This document shows, in pieces, positions 37,197 to 49,382 of a stretch of DNA of 64,000 bases. The stretch spans positions 121,017 to 185,016 of the forward strand of contig BEXV01000675.1 of assembly GCA_003118195.1 (NCBI GenBank), written 5' to 3'. The translations under genes were made by a program, and so were the position numbers. Source of the DNA: Hemicentrotus pulcherrimus. Taxonomy: Eukaryota; Echinodermata; Echinoidea; Camarodonta; Strongylocentrotidae. A model generated the notes under the pieces. That model ran no database searches. It was not told the DNA's origin and worked only from the letters and a program-made list of their open reading frames with translations. Within the stretch, counting starts at the first letter, position 1. Each line of letters starts with the position of its first letter.

Positions 37197-37550
37197 ATCC
37201 TTGCAAAATATACATGTGCCTGCATTCACCAGATATATTCCATCAAAGAACCTTTCATTTTTTGTAAAATTCTTATCTCTTTCCCTTAGGACACATTTGT
37301 GCATCAGTTTAAAGAAATGAATTGATAACAATCCATTAGATAATTTGATATTTCACTTTCTTACCTGTAAGGTTGAATGGGATTCCAATGAGTCACAAGT
37401 GAAACAACCAAGAAGATGACAGACCATGCAAGGTGCATACGGGAGAAAGATGGATGGGAATATAAGAAAAGGGAAGGAGAGAAACAAAAACAAAATATTC
37501 ATTGATTGACGTAGATTATATGTACAGGATCATTGTAATAATGTAATTGT
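37197..37550. repeat. Segmental duplication, copy 2 (partner at 21190-21580)
   Basis: Same-orientation duplicate of 21190-21580. It contains the better-preserved signal-peptide exon on the minus strand. The intact exon and the longer conservation around it suggest this is the functional copy. Confidence 0.8.
37365..37438 (-). CDS. Candidate first coding exon with signal peptide
   Basis: On the minus strand CTCCCGTATG starts the frame MHLAWSVIFLVVSLVTHW, then NPIQPY, closed by CTTACAG|GTAAGA in phase 2. The Met, short polar start, hydrophobic run (WSVIFLVVSLV) and polar end are those of a cleavable signal peptide, implying a secreted or membrane protein. The upstream leader is identical for ~40 bases in the 21.4-kb duplicate, which supports a conserved transcribed exon. 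The rest of the protein is not identified. The His/Pro exon at 4551-4803 has the matching entry phase 2, but a 32-kb intron is required and the link is speculative. Confidence 0.45.
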
Positions 37551-37559
37551 TTGTACATC

Positions 37560-38758
37560 ATCAAACATGTTCACTGAAGTGAGATTAAATAATACATTGG
37601 CAAATAACTTAAAATGTAAATCTATTTAATATTCCTAAATTTTAAGTATTTTTAGAGCAAAACGTGCATGACACATGTTTACCTTATTTCCATGAATACA
37701 TGAACATGGTCAATTTCCAAAATAATTTGGATTATTAATATTTTGGAAAGTGATCTGCCAAATTGTAATATTCTTGGAGGAGTAAAAACTTATATTTATA
37801 GTACATAGTATGTACACATGTACAGTAATATTGGGCTGTATACCAGTATGTCAGTGGATCTTTGGAAATGCTGGTCATTTTCACACACAGGATTAGTACA
37901 GGAAATCTATTGTTGGGTAATTTGTTGTTGTAAAGCTATCATTGCTCATTGTAAGATTAAGGATTAGGGATAATCCTCCATGATGGTTACCTGCCTAACC
38001 ACTTTTAACAATAAACTAGCCACACTCCTTCAGTCAAGAGCTGGAAGAAAGGTAAGTGTGACAAAGAACAGCTCTTTGCTTACAAGTAATTCATACTCCT
38101 TTCTAAAGCGGGGTCTATTGTGTGGTTCAATTGCTCCTCCTTTGTGGGGTGTTTTTATGAAGTGTAATTTACAAGGGGTATCAAGTATGAGCTGAATAGA
38201 AGTTAACACCTTGTTGACACAACACAGAGAGCTGTCACATATTAAAGGGCCCTTTGGTCATTTTGTATTATCATGGCACGAGAACCGTCCACCCTCCTGC
38301 AATAAAGAGTTCAGGCAAAATTTCACACAGGGATAATGTCATTGTAAAACAATAGGCTGTGCACTATGTACAACTTGCAGGAAAGAAAAAAGACCTGCTA
38401 TTTCTTATTTGGTACCACCATAAGTCAATATTGTTTTCTGGGAGCCATCAGAAAATGTCTTGGCTAAAAATATTTTGGTTGAATTGACATCGAAAGCTTA
38501 GTTTTGATAGCTGGATGGTATATGACTGGTCATGATTTACTAGATGACATCTGGACTATACACACGTTGCAATTTATTGCAGAAGACAAAATATATATGA
38601 ATCAAAGAAGAGTCAAAACTTTGATAAGCATATATTATTCTCTAAATGGATATGTTGTCCTGACAATGTTGCCTTTCTCCTGAGCATTCCAAGATTTCAT
38701 CTACGTTCACGACCAAGCCAAAATATCAAGAAGCTCCATCAATAGATGGATGGGTGGG
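37560..38758. other. AT-rich spacer
   Basis: No supported gene. A plus-strand ATG frame at 37980-38051 ends at a good AAAG|GTAAGTG donor but has no other support. Confidence 0.35.
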
Positions 38759-38772
38759 NNNNNNNNNNNNNN
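38759..38772. other. 14-base gap before a GA tract
   Basis: N run directly followed by AGAGAGAG and poly-G. The GA-rich tract extends to about 38935. Confidence 0.95.
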
Positions 38773-38935
38773 AGAGAGAGAGGGGGGGGGTGAGAGGGGG
38801 AAAGAGAGGGGGCGAGAGGGGGTGAGAGGGGGAAGGAGAGGAAAGTTAGAAAGAGAGGGAGAAAGAGAGAGATGGAGAAAGAGAGAGAGATGGAGAAAGA
38901 AAGGGAGAGAGAGGGAGAGAAAAGGGAGGGAGGGG
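38773..38935. repeat. GA-rich microsatellite tract
   Basis: GAGAGGGGG and GATGGAGAAAGAGA variants throughout. Noncoding. Confidence 0.85.
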
Positions 38936-38939
38936 TATA

Positions 38940-41900
38940 TGAGCATTAAAGGTCACTGTTTGCAAACGTACACTGTTCTGTAGTCCTGTCAAACACACTC
39001 AATTCCCTCTAGTTCACTGACAAATTGAAAACAGACCATGAGGAGTTTTGATCAAACTTTGAGATGATACGAGACACACGTTTCCATGGTAACTTGAGTT
39101 CGTCAGATAGTACGAGGTCAAGGCGTCAAGATTATAAAACATCAGAAGATTGCAAGCTTTTACCAGCACTCTTGGATACATGCTCTCTGGTGACATTATT
39201 TGCACCAAGTATCATTCCTTCAGAAACAGTGCTGAGAAATGTGATTGGGTTTTGCATTAGGTTTAGGGTTAGGATTATATAACATCCAGTGTTGAAGGTA
39301 TGAACTAGGTTTGTGTTAGAAATTGATCACTGAACAATTGTGGCCTGTGTGATATAAATGTGCTCTCACTAATATTTCCTCCTAAAATGTAGACCCTCTG
39401 TACAAATAAATTTTAAAAATATATATGATAAACATATAAATAAACTAGATGTACTTATGTAATTGAGTGATAACACCTTTGATATGGCATAATAGGTCCA
39501 AATCTGACTAAACATATTCATACAACTTGAAAATTGTTGTCAAATCTACATTGCAAAGAAAATACATAAATTCATATGGCATAACAAATGCACAAACAAG
39601 ACACAGGAGAATAATTTCATAAGACGTAAGCATGATGAACTGCAAGAATATTAAAGAATGCATTAAATAGAATTACTCGGATTCCATCAAAGCCAAGCAG
39701 AATCCATCAACCTAACTGCTGAATTTATGAGTCACTTTGCATTCAAACAGCCATTCTGGCAGGCTGTCTTAATGCAATATAAATGAAGGCATGGAGCGCA
39801 TCTCCTTTTTGTCCGACAAAGCTCATCCTCTCAACGTTACTTGAATTAAAATCCACCGAAGGTAGAATGGGTCCTTGGATAACAGATCGCGCTGCCAATT
39901 CTCCTTTGACGTTGCCCGTAATGCAGAAATAAATTGACAAAACGAGAGCCCTTTTCTCAGCCGTGTCGGCTCTTATCTTGTTAACCAATGTGAACGACTT
40001 TGTGCATTCATATTGACTGGATGGTGGAGAGATGAGTTAGTTAGGAGGAATGTGAATTTAGTAGTGCATGACTTTTCTTTATATTAAGTAGATTAATGCT
40101 TCGTGCATATCATTTTGTTTGCCCTTATCAACAAGGGCAAGACAACATTATTTACAGAACTGCAATCCGGTGTGTGGGATGAATGCACTTTCTGGTGAAA
40201 AACCAAGCATTAATTTCTAAGAATTAGCTTTCTGCATTTCAACAAGATAAAGCCGGGCAAACAGGAAATGTAAACTATACATTGATTGTGTTTCATTTTT
40301 TTTTCAATAAAAGGATGGATTTAGCCTTAATAACTCAGCAATCCACTTCAATGTCAATCTGATGGTTTCAAACTGCTATTCAAAATGTTATTGTGATTGA
40401 AGTAGTCTTGTTCATATTTCATCTAAAGAGACTGCCTAGCAAAATAATTAGCTGCTAATTGTCTGGTTTGCAAACAACATCTGCCCTACTCATCAATTCA
40501 CTGCTAATGGGAGACAGATGTCTGGAATAAAATTGTATTTTGCAAAGGACTTCTCACAGAAATATTAGATCATACTTAGTTCATGTTAACTTAAAATACA
40601 ATGAACAGTTTGACATTAAAATTAGCATACAGTGACCTTTCTAATGTTTCTACTTTTGGTCAAGGTCTTCCCTTAATAAACATATCTTTCAAACAGGTTA
40701 ATCTTCCTCTTACTGATATTCAATAACATAAAACATCCATGGTATCAACACTGACTAATATTAATGGTGGCTAGAAAAAATAACGTGTCATAACATCAAC
40801 AACAATACAGCAATATTTGTGGACAAGCAGGTATACAGGTTTTCATTATTTGCCTGTTCGGACAAGAGCAATATTATGAGAAACATGTACAAAGAAACAT
40901 TGTAAAAGAATCAGCATGCAGCAAAATGGGTATACAGTACACACATTGGCTAACATCGTATAAAGAAATGTTTTATAAAAAAATAAGTTTTTAAGAGGTC
41001 AGTTGAGATGACAGCTGGCCAGCCATCAGAGCGTTCACAGTAAGTAAGCCCAGATATGGATTTGGAACGCTACAACGTTCAGATGAGAATGGGACCCTGA
41101 ATCTTTATGTAGTCTGAATGAGGGTAAGGCTCGATACCCTACCCCATTCAATCCTCCTTATCCCTGACCACACCCCCACCCCTTCCTCTCTCTCAACATT
41201 CAACCCCCTCCCCCACTCCCCACCTCTACCTATTCTTTCCAGTACCTTTCATTTCTCTTTCCACTTCGCTACTTGTCAATACGCCAATCATTCCGCCGGT
41301 CAGGATCACATTAGACTAAACCCTCCACCCAATTAACTTTATTGGATATTACCATCATTTTCCATTCACTTCCATGTGATTACTTTCTTTCGTGTCCTGC
41401 CCACATCAGGGCTTTTAAATAAATTAATCTCATCTTTTGAACTCTGCCTTCCAGCCCTGCAGTATGGAAATGATATTCCAGATCATATGCTGAGAGTCAG
41501 TAGGGAGTTACGTCAAGTCAACTCAGGCCATTTTAAATACGGCAATGGCTGCCAGCAGAAGAAATGAAGGTAAAGGTATATAGAATAGAAAAGAAATTAA
41601 AATCAACAGTACGTGATAATCTCACTGCTTACTTTCAAGCATACTGTACACTTGCTTTCTCAGAAGTTGGGTAAAAAAAGCCACCAAACCCAAACATTCA
41701 AAATAAAGTTTGCAGTTTGTAAAATGTCATAATGTCATTTTTTTTTCTTTCAAGACAATTAGAAAACAGCAATCTACGTGATTTTTTTTATCAAATCAGA
41801 CTTTCCCCTCATCAAATCTGATGTCAGTAATTTTTGATGACCAAATCTACTTCACTAGATCAATCGTACCAGAGATTTATTGAAACATTAATGTGTTCTG

Positions 41901-42190
41901 ACCATTATGATACTACATGTCTCTGTTGGAAGGCAGGAGAGTCATTTTACAGAGAGTTACCACCCTTCCTTCTGACTTCAAACAAATACCGGTAATATTT
42001 CAAAAAGAGTCTGAATTGATACTGTATAGGCCTACAGACATTTACTTTCACCTAAAACCACAATGCCATCACCTCTGTTAAAACTATGCATGCTATATTA
42101 TCTGCAAAGTATTCCACAACAAGAAAACAGATGGTAAATAACTCACATTTTTCAATAATGACGAATAGTAATATGATCATGTACGGCACA
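38940..42190. other. Spacer; CpG-richer block at 39740-40010
   Basis: No supported gene. The block at about 39780-39970 is richer in CpG and its minus frame is open for ~80 codons, but no acceptor/donor pair was found, so a conserved noncoding element is an equal possibility. An AATAAA on the minus strand near 41873-41878 lies about 320 bases past the candidate stop at 42196. Confidence 0.35.
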
Positions 42191-42195
42191 TATTT

Positions 42196-42384
42196 TCAAG
42201 TGACTTTCGAGGTATATTTCTTCAATGGAGCAGTAATAAAATGAGCATTCCCGAAACCAACATCTTGGATGTGAATGGCATGTAATGAACACCCATAGTT
42301 CTGCTCTACAATGTCAACGGCAGGGCATATCGAATCAAAACCATTGTTTACAGTTTTACTACATGGTATGTTCTCATGGTTAAA
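42196..42384 (-). CDS. Possible terminal exon
   Basis: A strong acceptor (ATCTTTTTCTCAG) is followed in phase 0 by 62 codons and TGA. The sequence begins FNHENIPCSKTVNNGFDSIC and ends KKYTSKVT. It is preceded, after a short 78-base intron, by the candidate exon 42463-42549 in the same phase, and a minus-strand AATAAA lies ~320 bases downstream. The intron itself is open in the same frame, so a chance 117-codon open frame is a real alternative. Exit of the exon at 49227-49382 is phase 0 and would fit. Product unrecognised. Confidence 0.3.
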   Translation of the reverse strand, partial: FNHENIPCSKTVNNGFDSICPAVDIVEQNYGCSLHAIHIQDVGFGNAHFITAPLKKYTSKVT

Positions 42385-42462
42385 CTGAGAAAAAGATAAA
42401 TATATTATAAGTTTAAGACTTACATGTATACATGTACATGTATAACAGGACTCCACACTTAC

Positions 42463-42549
42463 TGTTTCCTTTAGGGGTCTGGACTCAAATTCATGGGAAT
42501 ATATGAATCGAACCTGATGTAGAAATTCTGGGATTTTGGGGGTCCACAC
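42463..42549 (-). CDS. Possible penultimate exon
   Basis: Frame VWTPKIPEFLHQVRFIYSHE then FESRPLKET ends at a strong donor, ACA|GTAAGTGTG. The acceptor AAAATGTAG has a poor pyrimidine tract. Phase 0 at both ends. It would be joined to 42196-42384. Not recognised. Confidence 0.28.
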
Positions 42550-42742
42550 CTACATTTTGCAATTTTTTAGTGCCAAGCCCTATATGCAAGTATCAGTACA
42601 ATAAGAAAACATCCCAATTCTTTGTTCACAACTAGAGTCATGAGTTTTTGTCATGATGGATAATAATAAGTCCAAAAATAAACCAATCATTCCATATCCC
42701 AAACCCCTCCCCTTACAAATACACATGTAACCCACCCTCATT

Positions 42743-43473
42743 CTTCTCTGCTATCTCACCAAGATAGAGAAATAGTTTGGCTTCGCTTTGACGAGGTTGG
42801 GGTCGGGTTGAGCCTGCCCCGCTGTGCCAGGTATTCCAACTATGTGAAATTGACATGCCTCCTCTAGGATTCAAAGGGATTGGGACCGAAATTGACGACA
42901 CAGAAATGTGGTTTCAATCCGGTCTGATGCGTATATATGTATGCCAGGGACTGTTATGTTTCTTAACCCAAGTATAATACAGTACACGAGGTGGTAGGGC
43001 TTTGCTGTGATCTATTCCATGTAATTATACTTGGCATATTCTCGCATAAATTGGGTGTCATAAGAACAGTATGAGGGAAACTGAATACAGAAAGAGAGAA
43101 AGAGAGANCTTCTCTGCTATCTCACCAAGATAGAGAAATAGTTTGGCTTCGCTTTGACGAGGTTGGGGTCGGGTTGAGCCTGCCCCGCTGTGCCAGGTAT
43201 TCCAACTATGTGAAATTGACATGCCTCCTCTAGGATTCAAAGGGATTGGGACCGAAATTGACGACACAGAAATGTGGTTTCAATCCGGTCTGATGCGTAT
43301 ATATGTATGCCAGGGACTGTTATGTTTCTTAACCCAAGTATAATACAGTACACGAGGTGGTAGGGCTTTGCTGTGATCTATTCCATGTAATTATACTTGG
43401 CATATTCTCGCATAAATTGGGTGTCATAAGAACAGTATGAGGGAAACTGAATACAGAAAGAGAGAAAGAGAGA
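42743..43473. other. Exact 365-bp duplication around one N
   Basis: 42743-43107 and 43109-43473 read identically, each ending in GAAAGAGAGAAAGAGAGA, with a single N at 43108. An exact duplicate meeting at a one-base gap at a microsatellite is typical of overlapping contig ends joined without merging. Confidence 0.85.
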
Positions 43474-43983
43474 CAGACAGACAGACAGACAGAGAGGGAG
43501 GGGGGGTAGTCTGTATACTATGTATCGCATCCTGTATTTGCTCTGTTTAAAGCAAGCATAATACTAGTGTAAGTAGGCCTACACATAAGCGAACGGCTTG
43601 ATTAGATAATATGGCATAGTAAACCACTGAATAAAGCTGCCATTTTTTACCCTCAAGTGTAAATGAATATCAATGAGCGCAACAAAAGGACTTTCACATA
43701 TTCACCAAGCTCTGTATTTTAAGAAACAGAAATGTGGAGCATACATGTAGTACACTTCACGTCATTATGAAGGGGGAAAAAAAACGCTGCAGTTTTGCCA
43801 CATCATATCAAAATGAGCCTTGAAGCTGGCAATCTTTGACATTTGGTTGACCTAGCGGTGAACATGTACATGTATGTATGTAGGAGTGGTTTTTGTCCTA
43901 GCTCTATTGTGTCTACTTGTGAAAACTTAGCTTTCTGGCGCTCAACAATTGCAATATAATGATCCTTACGTACAGAGTACACT

Positions 43984-44069
43984 GTCTACTGAAAGCCAAA
44001 AAGGCGTTAAGTTAAGTACATGTAAATCAACAAAGAGTTGTTTTACTGCCCTTCTGGCTCTCAACAGAC
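43984..44069. repeat. Foldback hairpin element, copy 14
   Basis: Left GTCTACTGAAAGCCAAAAAG and right TGCCCTTCTGGCTCTCAACA then GACG. This copy best shows the outer ends. TTTCTGGCGCTCAACA at about 43930 may be a further half-copy. Confidence 0.75.
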
Positions 44070-44074
44070 GTTTA

Positions 44075-46720
44075 AACGTTTCACCCAGCATGCCAAGATT
44101 ACCCATATGACTTGGACTTCAGATGGCATTGAAGATCATAATTTGATAGCGACACCTTACGTCCTTGTATGTTTTCAAAAGTCTACTATGAAAAAAGACA
44201 ATGCCATTATTAAAGCCAAACCAGATGAAAAACACTTGTGCTAAGTATTATGACTGACTGCCCTCGCTTGCCTCGGAGCTTACATCCTGGGGCATTTCCT
44301 TCCTCTTGTCTTGAACAAACAGGGTAGAAAATGCTTTACACCTTAGGCTTAGATATTCAGTTAATCTCCAAATTACACATGTGCAAACTATTTCTGAAGA
44401 ACCAAACCGTGAAAAGTATTTTACTCATTAGATATGTATTTAGAACTCACAATGACACACGCCAACTATTTCTGTCATCTCAACCTTGTGACACTATTGG
44501 CAATAGTAGCCTACATGTACTGTCTGGAAAAATCTTGTAGCAGATATTTTGCCCTAAACTTAATAAACATGTATCTAATAAAATGGCCCACAATCTTCTA
44601 AGAAAAATAAGTCATGAATGGCCTTTATTGTGGTGAAGCAAGTTCTGTTTAGGCATTAGCTATCTTTCACAAACACTCCATTACATAATTACACATAGGC
44701 CTGTGCTCAGCTGAATAAAACCCTAATCACAGTTGCTAATTGTATCAGAGATATGTAAATGATGAAAGTAAATTGAGTGATGTATAGTATGCAAGCTACT
44801 AGATGTTTCCCACTGATATTACATAACCACATTTAACGACCCAAGAACTTCCAAGAAAATTAAGTAAGAAATGTTAAACATAGGGTATGGTAACCAGTCA
44901 GTTGTCTTTCCAATACAAACAGAGCATAAGACAAAGCTATTTTAAGGCATAAATTATATGTATTTGCTACAAATTGCGATTGTGGTAGAGTACCATAATT
45001 AAATTCTTCTTGTGTATGTGTACATGTACAAGAACATATACACAAGAGTTTTTTGTGGGCGAGAAGTGAAAAAAAAAGGCCCACTGATGCTGAAATCCTC
45101 ACAAGAGCTACCGGTAATGGATTTTCAACACAAAATATTGATACAAAAGTGTGTATAAGAGGAAATGCAGGCATCACCATGCAAAGGCATATCTAGGATT
45201 TTTTTTGTAGGGGATGGGGCTTACATTTTTTAAAATAACCAACAAGCAAGAAATAAACAATATCACTTTTGGAAGGTTGTGAGGTTATATTGTTTGTATG
45301 TCTTAATCTTACTACTTGTTTATAATCAAGATGCTTTTTATGCGACCTCTTTTTCTTAAAAAAAAAATGTTTCACAAGTGCACTTTGAGCATTTGCTTTC
45401 AAGGGGATTTGTCGCTTTACAAATCTCACATATTATTATCATTAATTTTTAAGGGAATGGGGCGATATCTATTTTGGGGTGACAACCCTACCCCCTACCC
45501 TACTCTATCTGTCTTACCATCTTTTTTTAATTACATTGCATGTTGAAGGTTGGAGTTCTATTGAACAGATGGTTGATGAAAATTAATCTTGTTCGCTGGT
45601 AAACTAGAATAAATTGAAACTTACTTGACAAAAGGTTAAAGGACGTTCACATACGACGTGAAAAACCGCCACAGAGAATTAAAAACTGTTTTACGTTAAA
45701 AAGAACGGCTAGTAAAGGCGAGTTAAAGAGCAATATCTGCATCTAACAAAAGTCCATAAAAAGCATACTCATTTTACTGGTGTGTTATAAGATACTAAAA
45801 TGTGAAGCACACTAAGGTTATATAACTTTATCTTGCTGCATTTTTTCCGGGGGGGGGGGGGNAAGAAAATGGTAAATAGGTTACATTTAGAATAGTACAG
45901 TTTATGTTTTTACAGTTAGCATTTTCACTTGGAAGGACTTTTGAATAATAAAGTTTGAAAAAAATACACGGGGGCTCGGGGCGAAATAGCCCCCGAAATG
46001 CCCAAAAGAGCCCCCGAAAACCAGAAAACAGCCCCCATGAATTTACATAGAGTTCAATGCAAAACAAATTTTAGAATTTTATTTTCAGGCAGACAAGCTT
46101 GAAAAGTAGCCCCCGATAAATAAATATTAATTTTTTCCCTGGTTTGTGATAACAAAGTTATACCACTTGTAATCTTATGGCCAAACACTGTACAAAGAGC
46201 AACTGGTACGATTTCTAACAAAGAAATAACGCCCACACAATCATGAAATATGTTGAAAACAACGAACCAAATACGATTTTGTATTTTCCCCTAATAAAAA
46301 AGTAGGAATAAGTAATGTTTTATAATGAGACCATGGGAGACATCAATCAGCAGATAACATTAGAAAACTAAAACCACAAAATTGGCTGATGATTATGATC
46401 ATTAAAATGGACTAATAATGATAATATCTACTCATCCACAAAGCCGGCATCAGGTGCCACTGACTTCTATCTATAAAATGATATGATTAGGCTAATTGCC
46501 TTTTGATATATGAGAGAGCAATAAAAGGGCAAAGGTGAATGAAGAAAATATCAACATCAGAACATAAATATGAAGAACTTTCTTAGGATGGTATAATAGA
46601 AGTTAGAACCTGCTCATTTTAGTTCAATTTTTACTTGACATGAAGGCTTGAGCCATGAATTTCTAAATATGAAAAAAAAAATAGTGATTTATATTTATTT
46701 GATCACTTGTACATGAACAT
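44075..46720. other. Spacer with G/C-run features
   Basis: No supported exon. It holds a poly-G run with a single N at 45862 and the AGCCCCCGA repeats listed separately. Confidence 0.35.
45968..46118. repeat. Interspersed AGCCCCCGA repeats
   Basis: TAGCCCCCGAAATG, GAGCCCCCGAAAACC, CAGCCCCCATG and a distant TAGCCCCCGATAAA lie at ~24-base and then longer spacing, preceded by GGGGGCTCGGGGCG. They form a GC-rich cluster in AT-rich DNA. Confidence 0.65.
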
Positions 46721-46728
46721 ATATCTAA

Positions 46729-47072
46729 AAGATGAAGTTGAGTTCTGGTCATGCGATTGCATTGTGAAAGAAACAGTGTGGAATCGACCAAAAAAGGTTG
46801 ATCATCTAGCAGAATTTGTGTGTATTGCAAGGCTCTGGAATCATCAAAATGATAAGAAATTTGGCCAAGTCTTGGTAAAGTTATAAAAACTGTACACAGA
46901 AAGATGTATATGGGACTACACGAACATGTGGCTTAAAAAAAAAACAGAAGGCATTTGAAGAGCCATGCTTTTCAGAGAACATGTCTTATCTGATATTCTT
47001 CCACACTTGCATAATAAGAATGATAAAGTTCACAAATTATTTTTCACCTCTTCCCAGAACTAAACCTTCTCT
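46729..47072 (-). mobile_element. TTAA-flanked MITE, 344 bp
   Basis: Termini AGATGAAGTTGAGTTCTGG and (complement of) CCCAGAACTAAACCTTCTCT form imperfect inverted repeats between CTAA (46725-46728) and TTAA (47073-47076). The body matches 54826-55210 in the opposite orientation. A TTAA target is characteristic of piggyBac-type transposases acting in trans. No transposase is encoded. Confidence 0.75.
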
Positions 47073-47079
47073 TTAAAGA

Positions 47080-49220
47080 CCAAGCAACATTACAGACTTT
47101 AATAGGATCAGCTGAGAGGTTTATGAGGAAAAAACAACAAAATGTATTTCTAAACAATACATGTATAGGTTTTAGAAAGAAAGTTGCTTGCAGACATTCT
47201 ACATTGTTTGATATGCGTGTAGCTTAGCTAAATAACAATAATCATATCCCATTGTTTTAGAGTGCATATAATATTATGATTTATTCATATTCTCCATTGA
47301 AGCCCTATAAACATTGTGTATGACCTTGCTGGTGTCTCTCAGCTGTGATTTATGACAAGGTGAGGAAAATAGACACATCACTTGAAAAAATCTTCCATGA
47401 TTCTGAAGCATTTAGCTCAAAGTCCTAGAAATAAAAACATATCTTTGCAAAAAAAGTAAGGGTTGGATAGCAAAATTGTGAAAGAGAAATCGTTACTACC
47501 AGTACCGGTACATCTTTTAAAATATTACATTGTGATCAAACTTAGGGAGATTGTTTTTACTTCAGAGAATAGGCTATATTTGTGCATAATCTCTTCATAT
47601 TCATTCATTCCACTCATCACCTCGAGTACTTGTATGCACTCATTATACAAACACTTATAAATACTTGTTTAAAGGGAATGTGCAACTATGAATGGGGGAA
47701 AGGGGGAAATACTTGGTATTTCGTATTTCAAATCTAACAATTATAACAAAACATGATCATCTTTAGCAACTAGAAATGAATATAGGTAATTTTTTTGACT
47801 GGAGTTTTTGTTTGACATAAGGCTGGAAAATGCATGTCATTTCTGAGAAAAGGAGAGGAAGTGGAACCTATAAACATAGAACTATTGAAGTATACTTCAA
47901 ATAAATCTGCTTTCCAAATATACTAAGACATTGACATTGGGGTGAGTAAGACTATTCAGCATTTACTAAACTTGTTCTTCAATACACTTGTTTTATGTTT
48001 ACACTAGGCTATGTCTACAGCTGAGGAGGTGGGGGGGGGGGAGGACTAATGATCTTCACATGATGTTGATTTGTAGCTAAAAGGGCGTTAACTATGTATA
48101 ACATTATATGAGTTGATGCCCCTATGGCTCCAAAAAGACAATATCAAATATAGTCACATAAACTATGCATAACAGTGAAATCTGTTGATGTGTGGCCTAT
48201 ATTTGTGTTTGTGGCTCAACTACATGCATATAGATCCAATGAGGCAATGTGAAACTAAAATAACTGTCTATATCAGTCTGTCCTATCTTAAAACCACACA
48301 CGAATCATGTTACTAATGTTCTAAACCAACAGAATATTATTGTATAGCCTTCCAAAGTTGTTCATATTACAATTGAAGAAAAAGTGATAAGATAAGGATT
48401 TTTTAAATATTTTGTGCAACTGATTAACATTATGTTGTAACTCTGCAGTTAAAAAGGACAATGGTTTTTTTTTTTATACTACTTGGTGACCCATGAAAAA
48501 CATACTAGATTTTTACTTAATCTGTGTTTTTGTCTACAAAGAATTTATCAGTTTTGAAATTGCTGAACATAAATATAATTTTTTGTCACTGTTTACCAAT
48601 CAAAACTTATAATAATGTGGAGCAGTTTGACCGTAACAATTTAGCAGATAAAGAAAAAAGATCCCCAAAAGTAAATATCAATTGGCATCGATCACTATCA
48701 TACTGACCATTTTAAATCACTTTCTCTACAATGTCAATGGTCTACATTGTTTGTCATGACAATAGACAAAAATAGGTCGACAGCATTGAATGCATTACAC
48801 TGGTACATTATAGTTTTATGCTGCATAAAGCATATATTCTTCATGGTATATGTAATGGTATATTTTTCTACTCCAATCCTTTGTTATCTCAATGCAACAT
48901 CTGTGCATGCCTGGCAGGAATATATACAAAGTATGTATGCTCATAAACCATCCACTTACACAGACTCAACGATTGCATGGTGTAAGGATTGCCACATACA
49001 CACACATAGTGAAAGCACATTGACAATGCATTGTGAGAGCATACACACACAAACCCTCATGGCATATCCAATGCACTGATTTGGTATTGACTGCATGTCT
49101 TGTCCGTAGCAAGCCTGTTGGCTGTGCATGTGCGACTATGAATGGTACGAAAATAACAACATCCAACAACTTTCGAATATTATTTACAGTAGTTCTAAAC
49201 CTATTATGGGTTTGACTTGA
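47080..49220. other. AT-rich spacer or intron
   Basis: No supported exon. It holds hairpin copy 15 and a G-run near 48033. Confidence 0.35.
48064..48138. repeat. Foldback hairpin element, copy 15
   Basis: Left GTAGCTAAAAGGGCGTTAAC and right GTTGATGCCCCTATGGCTCC. The loop ATGTATAACATTATATGA is itself nearly palindromic, suggesting the ancestral element was an almost complete foldback. Confidence 0.75.
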
Positions 49221-49226
49221 GCATAC

Positions 49227-49382
49227 CTGTTTAGCTAGGTCGTTTTTGAGGGCCAGCATCTGTAGGAGAGGGTTCTGCATGGCCATTCCAAGGGGCGATA
49301 TCATGGCCATTCCGAGGGGGTTGATGAGTTTGTTTTTACCGAGAGAGGCAGCATGAGCACCAGGCAGTTTGAACTCCTTCAT
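49227..49382 (-). CDS. Probable first coding exon, unrecognised protein
   Basis: A minus-strand ATG at 49382 opens 52 codons ending AAACAG|GTATGC, a strong donor in phase 0. The peptide starts MKEFKLPGAHAASLGKNKLI and contains a repeated block, NPLGMAMISPLGMAMQNPLL, then QMLALKNDLAKQ. There is no signal peptide, so a cytoplasmic or nuclear protein is likely. Codon use and CpG content differ from the AT-rich flanks. Upstream lies a GC-richer region with CT tracts up to ~50.2 kb, as expected of a promoter and 5' leader. Downstream partners are uncertain: 42463 has a compatible phase; other exons may lie undetected in between. An 11-12-residue internal repeat is also visible at DNA level (GGAATGGCCATG twice). 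Confidence 0.5.

Noticed and set aside
37980..38051. Plus-strand start MMVTCLTTFNNKLATLLQSR before AAAG|GTAAGTG
   Set aside because: Only the donor supports it; no promoter feature, no partner exon and AT-rich flanks.
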